From Phytomonas francai (lineage: Eukaryota; Euglenozoa; Kinetoplastea; Trypanosomatida; Trypanosomatidae), in NCBI GenBank assembly GCA_001766655.1, contig MJCC01000004.1:1054429-1118428 (forward strand): a stretch of DNA of 64,000 nucleotides, read 5' to 3'. Positions 56,302 to 64,000 of this stretch are shown piece by piece (position 1 is the first letter of the stretch; every line of letters starts with the position of its first letter). The notes under the pieces are model-generated. The model did no database searches. It was not told the origin of the DNA and saw only the letters and a list, made by a program, of their open reading frames with translations. Both the position numbers and the translations under genes were made by a program.

Positions 56302-56517
56302 ATGGCAAAATCAAAGAACCACACGAACCACAACCAGTCCCGCAAGAACCACCGCAATGGAATTAAGCGGGCGCCGCCGCTTTACCTGCACAACTCCAAG
56401 CGAGGCACGTGGCTGCCTGCGCTCGTCAACGCCCGCCGCGTGCGCAAGAATAACCAGAAGGTAGCCATTAAACGCCGCCGCGAGCGGATTGCCGAGTTCC
56501 AGTCCAAGCAAAAGTAA
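56302..56517 (+). CDS. RPL29: 60S ribosomal protein eL29, copy 1
   Basis: A 71-residue basic protein: MAKSKNHTNHNQSRKNHRNG at the N-terminus and ALVNARRVRKNNQKVAIKRR near the middle are typical of eukaryotic eL29, a small peripheral large-subunit protein. The product is identical to that of copy 2. The 3' flank contains a hairpin, CCCCTT at 56533-56538 with AAGGGG at 56544-56549. Pyrimidine CCCCCCTCCC just upstream gives an acceptor (TTGCTAAGAG). Confidence 0.94.
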   Translation: MAKSKNHTNHNQSRKNHRNGIKRAPPLYLHNSKRGTWLPALVNARRVRKNNQKVAIKRRRERIAEFQSKQK

Positions 56518-56845
56518 ACAATGCCCCCTTTTCCCCTTGGTTCAAGGGGCCTATTGCTTGGAATACAAAGGAAGGTGGAGAGAGGAATATTAATCAGCGT
56601 GTTGGATCCGTGTTTTTCATTTTTGGCCTAACAGAAAGACAGTCAGTACTCTTCCTAATTTACATATGTGTGTGCGTCGGTATATAAATTGCTCGCATAC
56701 AATGAGAAGAAGATCGAACCTCAATACTGTAAAACCTTTTATTCACTATTTTCCTACCTCTCCTTTCTTTCCTTATTTTTCCTATAAATAAATATATCTC
56801 TATACGTCTAATTCTTTCGCGTAGCTTTGACCCTCAGAAGGAAAG
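56518..56845. other. spacer between the eL29 copies
   Basis: AT-rich with a T/C-rich tract (TACCTCTCCTTTCTTTCC near 56754-56775). No other gene. Confidence 0.6.
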
Positions 56846-57061
56846 ATGGCAAAATCAAAGAACCACACGAACCACAACCAGTCCCGCAAGAACCACCGCA
56901 ATGGAATTAAGCGGGCGCCGCCGCTTTACCTGCACAACTCCAAGCGAGGCACGTGGCTGCCTGCGCTCGTCAACGCCCGCCGCGTGCGCAAGAATAACCA
57001 GAAGGTAGCCATTAAACGCCGCCGCGAGCGGATTGCCGAGTTCCAGTCTAAGCAAAAGTAA
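56846..57061 (+). CDS. RPL29: 60S ribosomal protein eL29, copy 2
   Basis: Same protein as copy 1. The duplicated block, from GATGGCAAAATC to AATACAAAGG (about 270 bases, including 3' flank), differs by one visible synonymous base (TCC to TCT in the FQSKQK region). The hairpin in the 3' flank recurs at 57077-57093. Tandem ribosomal-protein genes are usual in trypanosomatids and boost output. Confidence 0.94.
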   Translation: MAKSKNHTNHNQSRKNHRNGIKRAPPLYLHNSKRGTWLPALVNARRVRKNNQKVAIKRRRERIAEFQSKQK

Positions 57062-57591
57062 ACAATGCCCCCTTTTCCCCTTGGTTCAAGGGGCCTATTG
57101 CTTGGAATACAAAGGGCCTCCGGTTCTGAGAGACATGATGACAAAGCAACCCTTCTTTTTATTATTTACAATGTTTTCGACGAGTAGCACCTAGCGACTC
57201 CTAGAATTATCCTTTATTGAGATTGGCCACGGAGCGATGAATCCCGTGAGCGAAGAAAAATACTTCTATGACTACTTGACCTTAAGAACAAACTACGTCA
57301 TCTTCGACCTTTTCCCCCAACCCCCCTTTTTTTTATTATTTATTATTGTTATCATTATCTCTTTTGAAGGGAGGGGCAGGTTGTGTTTGCCCTCCTCACG
57401 CACCCCATCGGATTCAGTGCGTTAGGTAGTCCACAAAATACTATCAAGGAAGAGGCCGAGAAGGCGATCCCGCTCCTTCCGTGAGACCTTCGCGATAGCG
57501 ATCGAACCTCGGAGGAAAGGCAGCTATCCCCGAGAATAGCCGCGTCCTCCCCATAAAACAAAGGAAAAGAAAACGACATAGGACGTCAAGG
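57062..57591. other. intergenic, no gene seen
   Basis: Spacer with TTTTTTTTATTATTTATTATT near 57328. A 62-residue frame at 57237 is AT-driven. The following gene starts after a GC-rich patch from about 57440. Confidence 0.6.
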
Positions 57592-59178
57592 ATGCGAATG
57601 CCGCGGTGGGGCCTCCGTCGAAGTTCCGGAGGAGGGTGGGGGAGTCCCTTTCCTGGCGGCTTTGCCCGCCGCGCCTTCACGGGGGTGGACCCCTCCCAGA
57701 TGCTGACCTCCCCCGGCGGCCTCCTCGCGCTGCTCTGGCGGCGAGGGGATCGCGGGAAAAACGGCGCGAACGACGGCCCGAAAGGCCAGCGAGGCCGCGC
57801 GAAGGAGGGCGGGAAGGGCAAAGGCTTCTTCGCGCGGCTGCTCGAGCCGGAGGCGGCGCGGTTGGTGCTCGCGATCTTCGCGGCCTCCGCGGCCTGGGAG
57901 CTCCTCCGCGCGCACCAGGGCCTTCTCGAGGAGAAGCTGAAGCATCTCTTCCTGACCACGCTCGAGGTGCGCTCCTCGCAGGAGGAGTTTGCGTGGATGG
58001 TGGACTGGATGGGCCGGCAGCCGGAGGGGCGGCGGGCGCGGAATATCACGATGAGGCCCGTCTCCGTCGTCGACGAGCGCGGGGCGGGGCGCGAGGACGG
58101 GCGCTCGGCGTTCGTCCCGGGCTACGGCAGCCATTTCTTCCGGTTTAAAACGACCCCGATGTGGATTTCCCGCCGGCCCGACCCCGCGAAGGCGCGGCGG
58201 CCGAGCGGCCACTTCCTCGACCGCGAGGACGAGGTCCTGGTGATCACGATGCTCACCCGCCGCCGCGAGGTCCTCGAGGACTTCGTCGAGAGCGTGAAGG
58301 CCTCCTGGCGCGCGCACGTCCGGCGCTGGGTCCGGGTCTACGCCGCGGACCGCTATGAGGGCTGGGCCCTGCTCACCGAGCGCTCGCTCCGGCCCCTCTC
58401 GACGCTTTTTTTGCCCCCCGCGGTCGCGGACGTCGTGGACGAGGTCCGCGCGTTTCTGGGGCTGCGCGAGCTCTACGCCGGGCTCGGGATCCCGTGGCGG
58501 CGGGGCTACCTCTTCGAGGGCCCGCCGGGGACGGGGAAGTCGAGCCTCGTGATGGCCCTCGCGGGCGAGCTCCGGCTCCCCGTCTACGTCCTCTCCCTGC
58601 GGGGCCCCGGGGTCTCCGACGACGGGCTGCTCCAACGCGTCGGCCTCCTGCCGCCGCGGTGTATTTTGCTCATCGAGGACTTCGAAAACGCGATCCGGGC
58701 GGAGGCCCGCGCGGGCCCCGACGGGGAGCCTCGCAGTACGGAAATCGCCAAAGCCTCCGGCGGCGACGCGGCCATCTCGCTGAGCGGGTTTCTCAACGCA
58801 ATCGACGGCGTCGGGAGCGGGGAGGGGCGGATTTTGGTGATGACCACCAACGACGCGGCGAAGATACCGGCGCCGGAGGCCGTTTTACGCCCCGGCCGCA
58901 TCGATCGCCGCGTCGTTTTCCCGAAAATACGGCCGTCGGAGATGGAAAGGATGCGGTGCTCCTTCGAGCAGGCCGTGCACGGCCTCCATGCGGGCGGAAA
59001 GGACGAAAACGACGACGCCAAAGCGCCCGGAGGCGATTCGGGAGGCGGGGATTCGCGGCAAACCGGTAATCACGACAGCGGGAAGGCCGCCACCCCCGCG
59101 GAGTATCAGCAGGAGCTCCTCAACCGCGTTTATGCGACTTTACTGCAGAAGGCTAAAAGCAAAAAAAAAAACGAATGA
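57592..59178 (+). CDS. BCS1: BCS1-like mitochondrial AAA ATPase
   Basis: The 528-residue protein has an N-terminal helix (residues 85-110, RLVLAIFAASAAWELLRA), the BCS1-specific domain (about 110-290, with FRFKTTPMWISRRP and EDEVLVITMLTRRR), and an AAA module: Walker A GPPGTGKSS at 310-318, Walker B ILLIEDFE at 358-365, sensor-1 Asn420 in MTTND, and RPGRIDRR at 433-440. BCS1 inserts the Rieske Fe-S protein in complex III. The first 80 residues are Gly/Arg-rich. GC is saturated over the first 1.3 kb. Confidence 0.93.
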   Translation: MRMPRWGLRRSSGGGWGSPFPGGFARRAFTGVDPSQMLTSPGGLLALLWRRGDRGKNGANDGPKGQRGRAKEGGKGKGFFARLLEPEAARLVLAIFAASAAWELLRAHQGLLEEKLKHLFLTTLEVRSSQEEFAWMVDWMGRQPEGRRARNITMRPVSVVDERGAGREDGRSAFVPGYGSHFFRFKTTPMWISRRPDPAKARRPSGHFLDREDEVLVITMLTRRREVLEDFVESVKASWRAHVRRWVRVYAADRYEGWALLTERSLRPLSTLFLPPAVADVVDEVRAFLGLRELYAGLGIPWRRGYLFEGPPGTGKSSLVMALAGELRLPVYVLSLRGPGVSDDGLLQRVGLLPPRCILLIEDFENAIRAEARAGPDGEPRSTEIAKASGGDAAISLSGFLNAIDGVGSGEGRILVMTTNDAAKIPAPEAVLRPGRIDRRVVFPKIRPSEMERMRCSFEQAVHGLHAGGKDENDDAKAPGGDSGGGDSRQTGNHDSGKAATPAEYQQELLNRVYATLLQKAKSKKKNE

Positions 59179-59715
59179 AAGCTGACGGCGTGCGCACATC
59201 CACAAGGCGAGGAATTGCGTGATTGCTGAGATCGATCGACGCATTCCTTCTCGGTGGTGCTAGGATGATGAGGTTTTTGGATTATTCGTGTTTCAGGAGT
59301 CCTTTTCCGATCAGGCGATCTCCGGCGGCGTCGAATCGGGACTCGTTTATCTTTTGAAGGACCCCTTTATTTGTGCACCCTCCTGTGTTGAATTTGCTTG
59401 CACATGGCCCTTCGCACACGCGCACTCACACACCTGCAGATGTCAAAAGAAAAAAAATGGTGACGAGAAATCGACGTGGCTACCCTCTGTTTTTTCATAA
59501 GGGGGGAAAAACCTGACTATTAATTTCCTTCACATTAATATCCGTTATTTACATATGCATATCTATGCATCGAAATGAGATACTCCTCCAAGCCCATATG
59601 GATCGTTTTCTCAGACTAGTTTATTTCGTATCGTGTTGAACTAGAAAATTATACACACCCCTCTTTCATAGGCGTATAGGTATCATCAAAAAAAAAAAAG
59701 GGAAAAGAGTGAAAT
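59179..59715. other. intergenic, no gene seen
   Basis: Spacer of 537 bases, with A and T runs. A 70-residue frame at 59288 begins at GTG and is not supported. Confidence 0.6.
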
Positions 59716-60075
59716 ATGTTCCGTCGTACCTCTGTTGCCGCCCGCAAGGCTGTGAGCAACTTCCTCCACGAGCCCAGTCAAAAGCGTACCTTCGAGCAAG
59801 CGATGGAGTACTGCCGACGGGAGAATATAGACATGGCAAGTCAGCTCTCCTCCGATTTTATGCTTTTGCAGAAGAAGTTATTTAAATATCGCGTCGTTCG
59901 GCTCGCGGAGGAAGTGCGGGCAATATGGAAGCAGCCTCTTGCATCCCTTCCGTCTATTTTCGCGATCCCCGTGCATGTTATTGGGCTTTTTAGTGTTTTT
60001 ACGATAGGGTATTGTCTAGGTCGCACCTCGCTAGAGCCATTGATACCGCCACCCGAACTGGAATCAACCGCGTAA
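59716..60075 (+). CDS. small mitochondrial membrane protein, function unknown
   Basis: A 119-residue protein starting MFRRTSVAARKAVSNFLHEP, a good presequence, with one membrane helix near residues 80-101 (IFAIPVHVIGLFSVFTIGYC) and a short Pro/Glu tail. The middle is helical and basic (LLQKKLFKYRVVRLAEEVRA). It resembles small subunits of respiratory complexes or ATP synthase in topology. The family is not recognised. Confidence 0.7.
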   Translation: MFRRTSVAARKAVSNFLHEPSQKRTFEQAMEYCRRENIDMASQLSSDFMLLQKKLFKYRVVRLAEEVRAIWKQPLASLPSIFAIPVHVIGLFSVFTIGYCLGRTSLEPLIPPPELESTA

Positions 60076-60352
60076 GTCAACGAGGTCGCTGTTTAAAAAA
60101 AAAAAAAAAGAGGGAAAAAATCTTGCTCATGATGTTTGAAGGTCGTGGAAGAGAAAGTGAAGTACACACTCTAATCACATTCATGCATTAGAAACTGTAA
60201 GTGGTATGGTTATAGAGATAGCGGAAAGTAGCTTCGAATATATCTATATATATATATATATATAGATATATATATATATATATAGATATGTATGTATATG
60301 CTTAATATTTTAATTTAGTATTACCGTTCTATGTTTTGGAGAAAACAATTTC
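60076..60352. other. intergenic with TA/TAGA repeats
   Basis: TA-type repeat at about 60239-60297, interrupted by TAGA units. No gene. Confidence 0.65.
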
Positions 60353-60535
60353 ATGAATACAAAATCAGCAAACCCGTCGGTGATAAAACGAGTGTGGAAT
60401 TCAAATAGGGTTTGGCCCATGTTCGGCAGACCTATCACAAAGCCAGTGGTAGTGTGGAAACACATTCCATGGCTTTATAAATGGCAGACAAGGGAGCAAA
60501 ATATTGTACTCATGGGGCATTTTTTGAGAAACTAA
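60353..60535 (+). CDS. possible 60-residue protein, function unknown
   Basis: An ATG frame at 60353 encodes a basic, Trp-rich peptide (RVWPMFGRPITKPVVVWKHI, then PWLYKWQTREQN). Its composition is unlike random AT-rich frames and fits a small mitochondrial or ribosomal protein. No family is recognised and no clear acceptor tract is seen just upstream, so this is weak. Confidence 0.35.
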   Translation: MNTKSANPSVIKRVWNSNRVWPMFGRPITKPVVVWKHIPWLYKWQTREQNIVLMGHFLRN

Positions 60536-60721
60536 TTAAATCCTTTATCGCGTCTATCTCCCATCCATCCGTTGAATGGCGTGTTGCCTTATTCTTTAAT
60601 CTCCACGTAAACCGGTTTTATTTTTTAGCGTCTTTACTCAATAAAATACAAAGACCTTTTCCTCCTTAAAGAGAGTAAGGGAAGGGTTGGAGAAAACAAG
60701 AGCCCTTGGCAAATAGAAAAA

Positions 60722-61030
60722 ATGCCTATGAAGCGGCTCTTCAAACAGAGCAAAATCTTCAATAAGCATATGTTGCTCATGAAGCGCAGGGAGCCCTACA
60801 AACCGATCATGAAGGATCGTCAAATGATTGAAAATCGCACGAGGCTTGAGGACTTTGAGCAAAAAAACGCGGAAGGCTTGATGTTCGTACCGGACGCCGC
60901 TCTCCCCCCTTGGCAGCGATCGATTCTGTCGAATCTGCAGCGAAGCCAGACAACGAAAAACTTCAGGGGTTTGCGGGTGCGGGTGGTGGATAGGCAAGAC
61001 GAGCCTGGTTTTCCTACAAACTTTAGGTAG
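60722..61030 (+). CDS. small basic protein, function unknown
   Basis: A 102-residue protein beginning MPMKRLFKQSKIFNKHMLLM, Lys/Arg-rich and with no acidic residues in the first 22. Then come DRQMIENRTRLEDFEQKNAE and PPWQRSILSNLQRSQTTKNF. The character is that of a kinetoplastid mitoribosomal or mitochondrial RNA-associated protein. No motif confirms this. Confidence 0.65.
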   Translation: MPMKRLFKQSKIFNKHMLLMKRREPYKPIMKDRQMIENRTRLEDFEQKNAEGLMFVPDAALPPWQRSILSNLQRSQTTKNFRGLRVRVVDRQDEPGFPTNFR

Positions 61031-61475
61031 CTAAAGCGGGGAAGGAAGCGGAACGGGATGGTTGGTGTTTAGCCGGTGGTTAGTTTGCATTAACGTTTTG
61101 TGCTGAAATAGGTACTCCATTTGAGGTGTGATGTTTCTAGCCTCGTTGCGATGTAGGTGTGTATGATGTCACCCTTAATGATGATGGTACCATTAACTTT
61201 GTGTGGTGATTTGAGATATCGATCTGGTATTCTGTGTGCGTGCGTTTTACCCGTCTTCCCCTCCCCTCCCTATCGATTTATCCCCCGCACGACCCCCCTC
61301 AGGCTGTGCTTACATACACGCAAGATACCCAAACCCCATCTCCGAAGCCCCCCCCCCTCTTGAGATCCATCCCCGATCCCATCCGCTAACCCCAAACGGG
61401 GCCAACACACGCGAGAAGGAAAAACGAAGAAGGGGAAAGGAAACTCAAAAATAAAAAAAATAAAAAAAAAAGCGA
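61031..61475. other. intergenic, C-rich then A-rich
   Basis: Pyrimidine-rich stretch CCCCCCCCTCTTGAG near 61350 is a likely acceptor for the bromodomain gene. No gene seen. Confidence 0.6.
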
Positions 61476-62144
61476 ATGACCTCCTCCTCCTCGTCGTCGT
61501 CGTCGTCGGAGCCCGCTCGCGAGATTGCGCACTGGCTTCGGTACATCGACGCCGCGCTCGCGCACCCGGTGCTGCCGTGCGGCCGCCACGCCTACGAGCC
61601 CCCCCGCGCGGCCCCCCCCCCCCTCCGCGACCTCTACCACTGCCTTTATAAACTCTACACGGAGGAGCCCCGCGCCGCGGGCTTTCGCGAGCCTGTGAAC
61701 GCGCTCGAGAGCGGGGCCCTCGACTACTACGCGGCCGTCGAGCGGCCCGCGAGCCTGCGCGGCGTTCTCGACGCGATCGTCGAGGGCCGCGCCGACGCCG
61801 CGGCGGCCCTCGCGGCCGTCGAGCGGATTTGGCAGAACTGCGCGGCCTTCAACGGGCCGACGTCGGCGCTCGCGGCGGACGCGCGGGCCTGCGCGGCGGC
61901 CCTCGACCGCCTCCGCCGGCGCCTCGAGGACGAGAAGCCCGCCGCCAAGGACGCGATCGACGCCTTCTACGAAAGAATGCAAAGGCAGGGCACGCCGGAG
62001 ATCAACAAGGCCCTCCTCGACTACTTCGAAAAGCACGACCCGAGCGTCCTCGTCGACGGCGAGGTCCTGCTCGACAGCCTCACGAATAAGCACCTCCAGG
62101 CGATTCTGCGCATCCTCGACCAGTTCGCCCCGGGCGATTCCTAG
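61476..62144 (+). CDS. bromodomain protein (kinetoplastid BDF type)
   Basis: A 222-residue protein. After a poly-Ser start, residues 48-145 follow the bromodomain: FREPVNALESGALDYYAAVE (ZA loop and helix A region), RPASLRGVLDAIVEG, and RIWQNCAAFNGPTSALAADA, in which Asn126 is the acetyl-lysine-binding position. Kinetoplastid bromodomain factors mark transcription start zones through acetylated histones. Residues 160-220 (TPEINKALLDYFEKHDPSVL) form a separate helical C-terminal domain. The domain is divergent but the core residues are in place. GC is saturated. Confidence 0.8.
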   Translation: MTSSSSSSSSSEPAREIAHWLRYIDAALAHPVLPCGRHAYEPPRAAPPPLRDLYHCLYKLYTEEPRAAGFREPVNALESGALDYYAAVERPASLRGVLDAIVEGRADAAAALAAVERIWQNCAAFNGPTSALAADARACAAALDRLRRRLEDEKPAAKDAIDAFYERMQRQGTPEINKALLDYFEKHDPSVLVDGEVLLDSLTNKHLQAILRILDQFAPGDS

Positions 62145-62450
62145 TCCGCTCTCCGCCGTCGGTCGACTTTCAAGAGTGCCGGAGGAGAGGGTACACATAG
62201 AAAAGGCAAGGAATCGGCCTTGAGAAGGACACGAAGCGAAAGGGAAAAGTGTGGGCGGGGGAGATTTGTGCGGCAACGTGATAGACTCGAAAAGCTGTCT
62301 GTTTTGGATTGAGATCTGTCCATGGTAAACGTTATCGTAAATTGTTCCAGCTGCTACTCGAAAAGCACGCGCTCCCTTCTATACCCCCCCCCCCCCAATT
62401 TTGTCCATTTTTTATTTTTTAATGGGGCACAGAGATTAAGTAAATTAACA
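62145..62450. other. intergenic with C13 run and splice tract
   Basis: C13 run at 62384-62396 plus TTTTTTATTTTTTAA then GCACAG near 62440, the acceptor of the next gene. No other content. Confidence 0.6.
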
Positions 62451-62717
62451 ATGCATGACAGTGCTGAGTCGTTGGCATCTGGGACACCTGAGGAAAAGAT
62501 CCCGTGTTCGCATGGCGCATGCAAAGACATGGTAAAAATGATGGAAACCCTTGAGGAGGAGATGACAATGCAGTTGACGGCGGCTAAGATACGGGCCTCT
62601 AAGATCGATATCAAGGATATTCACGATCATCCAAAGCCGTGCGCGTCGAAAGAAGCTCAAGATGGCATTCCAAGGCGAATCATAGAGCTAAGGGAAGCAC
62701 GTGGCAACATGGGGTGA
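62451..62717 (+). CDS. small acidic/helical protein, function unknown
   Basis: The frame opens at 62322, but the pyrimidine/AG acceptor lies near 62440, so the ATG at 62451 is preferred, giving 88 residues. It includes CSHGACKDMVKMMETLEEEM, a likely helix, then TAAKIRASKIDIKDIHD. No known motif. Cysteines at positions 18 and 22 are spaced like a CX3C element. Function unknown. Confidence 0.55.
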   Translation: MHDSAESLASGTPEEKIPCSHGACKDMVKMMETLEEEMTMQLTAAKIRASKIDIKDIHDHPKPCASKEAQDGIPRRIIELREARGNMG

Positions 62718-63134
62718 GCACGCGACCCCAAGGGCACGATATCGGCTCGGTACCTTGCGAAAGCCACGCAAACATCATCACCCCCTTTATTCTCTCAGTC
62801 CACGAACATCTGTTGAGGGGTATGAAAAGAAAGAAAAAACGATTTCGCCAGGAAACAACTCGATGAGGGGGGGCCCATGAAACAAGAAAAGAAAAAAAGT
62901 TTGTCGATGTGTGTGTATGTCTGATTTTAACCCTCCAGGGAGAGCGATCTTGGAGCTGAGCCTCGGCATCTTTCCCCTCTCCTATCCCCTTTTTTGTTCT
63001 CCTTTTACGATTCTCATGCGAGGGTGATTGTGACGCAACTCTGCACACACACACACACACACACTCAAGGAAAAAAAAAGGAGAGAAAAACAAAAAGTAG
63101 CCTATACCGAATCGAACCGTGAAAACGAAACGAA
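62718..63134. other. intergenic with CA run
   Basis: Short CA repeat at 63043-63064; pyrimidine stretch near 62970-63005 can act as acceptor. No gene. Confidence 0.6.
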
Positions 63135-63701
63135 ATGCTGCGACGCTGCTGGGTCGCCCTTCACGTCCAGTCCCATCAAAAGAAGCGTGGGCAGCACCCG
63201 AACGCTGGGACGCGCTACGGACGCGTGTACAACCGCGGGTTTATTCGGTACGGCTTCGGCGGCTTTGGCATGTCCGTCTACACGCCGAAAAAAGACCGAC
63301 GCTTTAGAGTTCGGCCGGTCTCGCAGGCCGCGGCGGCGCCCTTTTCCGATGACGCCGGCTTGTCCCCGACAACGCGGACGCTTTCGCCAAATTTCCGCAT
63401 GTTCGCGCTGGAGGACGGCGGGGTGTTCGTCTCGCACCCCTCCCATCAGCAGATCATGCGGTGGAATCAGGGCGTGCTGAAGGAGGAGGGCAAGGTGACC
63501 GGTATGACCTCCATGGATAGCTATATCAACTCCCGTATTCAGGCCATCATTGCCGACAACACCATCGAGAATACCTCGCTTAGTCAGTGGCGGAAGACAC
63601 ACATGTGGAATCTGATCAAAACCCATGGCCGTCTACAACGTCGGTGGGGAACCCCCGATTATGTGAAAGGAGCGCGAAGCACGTTGTACAATCTAAGCTG
63701 A
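63135..63701 (+). CDS. probable mitochondrial ribosomal protein, perhaps bL27m-like
   Basis: A 188-residue protein. The start MLRRCWVALHVQSHQKKRGQ is presequence-like and runs into a Lys/Arg/Gly-rich stretch (QHPNAGTRYGRVYNRGFIRY) reminiscent of bL27's basic N-terminal arm. FRMFALEDGGVFV (about 97-109) recalls the LFALxDGxV strand of bL27. The remainder (SLSQWRKTHMWNLIKTHGRL) is kinetoplastid-type. Mitochondrial ribosomal function is likely; the bL27m identity is tentative. Confidence 0.6.
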   Translation: MLRRCWVALHVQSHQKKRGQHPNAGTRYGRVYNRGFIRYGFGGFGMSVYTPKKDRRFRVRPVSQAAAAPFSDDAGLSPTTRTLSPNFRMFALEDGGVFVSHPSHQQIMRWNQGVLKEEGKVTGMTSMDSYINSRIQAIIADNTIENTSLSQWRKTHMWNLIKTHGRLQRRWGTPDYVKGARSTLYNLS

Positions 63702-64000
63702 GGTCTACGGAGGACGGAACAAAAGGCTACACATTACCCAAAGATACGATGTGTTTGTATGTATCTCCGTGTATGGCTTGGCTCTCCGGTATTGAGTACG
63801 AGCTTAGTCAGCCCACTGAAGAAATGGTGTGTAACTAACGAACTCCAACAACGAAAATGGTGAAAGAGGGGAGTGTATACGCTGCTGTTAAATATATTTT
63901 TTATGTCTTCCTATTATGAGTAGTTCAGTGTGGTATGCCTGCCTTTTGGGGATGAAATTCGTCCTTTTGTAGATTCTTTCAAAGTAAAGAGGTCGCGACA
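63702..64000. other. right-end spacer, no gene seen
   Basis: AT-moderate 3' flank of the previous gene. Frames continuing from the gene shadow are not supported. Confidence 0.55.

Noticed and set aside
59288..59500. 70-residue frame after BCS1
   Set aside because: Starts at GTG, not ATG, and has no recognisable content.

Overview
This window looks like nuclear DNA of a kinetoplastid protist, trypanosomatid or close relative. Every convincing gene is a single uninterrupted reading frame. Genes lie in two long one-strand arrays that diverge from one AT-rich gap: all minus from 1 to about 15.2 kb, all plus from about 17.3 kb to the end. Starts are often preceded by a pyrimidine run and an AG, as expected for spliced-leader trans-splicing. 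The gene set is eukaryotic (eL34, eL29, SRP receptor alpha, Nup155, VPS26, OGDH E1) with several cilium proteins (tectonic, CFAP298). The standard genetic code is used. There are no bacterial operons, CRISPR arrays, insertion sequences or viral genes, and I found no tRNA or rRNA gene.

Left (minus) array, read from the centre outward: a probable mitochondrial protein, a four-EF-hand calmodulin-like protein, a decayed gene, a coiled-coil protein, a Nup155-type nucleoporin, a PP2C-like remnant-type protein, a possible second decayed region, a Clp1-like P-loop protein, a long Mth938/NDUFAF3-domain protein, a tRNA-splicing endonuclease subunit and eL34 (cut by the window edge). The centre (15.24-17.32 kb) is a divergent strand-switch region. 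It is very AT-rich, with one GC-rich, hairpin-forming island of about 160 bp, and is the likely RNA polymerase II initiation zone.

Right (plus) array: Nudix hydrolase, tectonic, a probable mitochondrial protein, WD40 protein, J-like protein, two tandem EF-hand copies, a decayed gene, a DUF2009/UPF0652 protein, SRP receptor alpha, NDUFAF6-like protein, a tail-anchored small protein, TPR co-chaperone, several kinetoplastid-type unknowns, CFAP298, SMAP-domain protein, OGDH E1, NIPSNAP, GT25 glycosyltransferase, Sec14-like protein, VPS26, a short-chain dehydrogenase, two nearly identical eL29 genes, BCS1, small mitochondrial candidates, a bromodomain protein and a mitoribosomal candidate. There are assembly gaps at 33301-33445 and 48753-49317, and one N at 50356.

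The genes are housekeeping in kind and are not functionally clustered like an operon; neighbours share transcription, not pathway. Mitochondrial functions recur: two complex I assembly-factor-like proteins, OGDH E1, BCS1, NIPSNAP and several presequence-bearing unknowns. The most notable features are a GC trough of about 16 kb around the strand switch, decayed gene remnants inside or beside it, strong GC plateaus inside single genes elsewhere, a 63-bp tandem array made of splice-acceptor-like units, and recent gene duplications (eL29, EF-hand).
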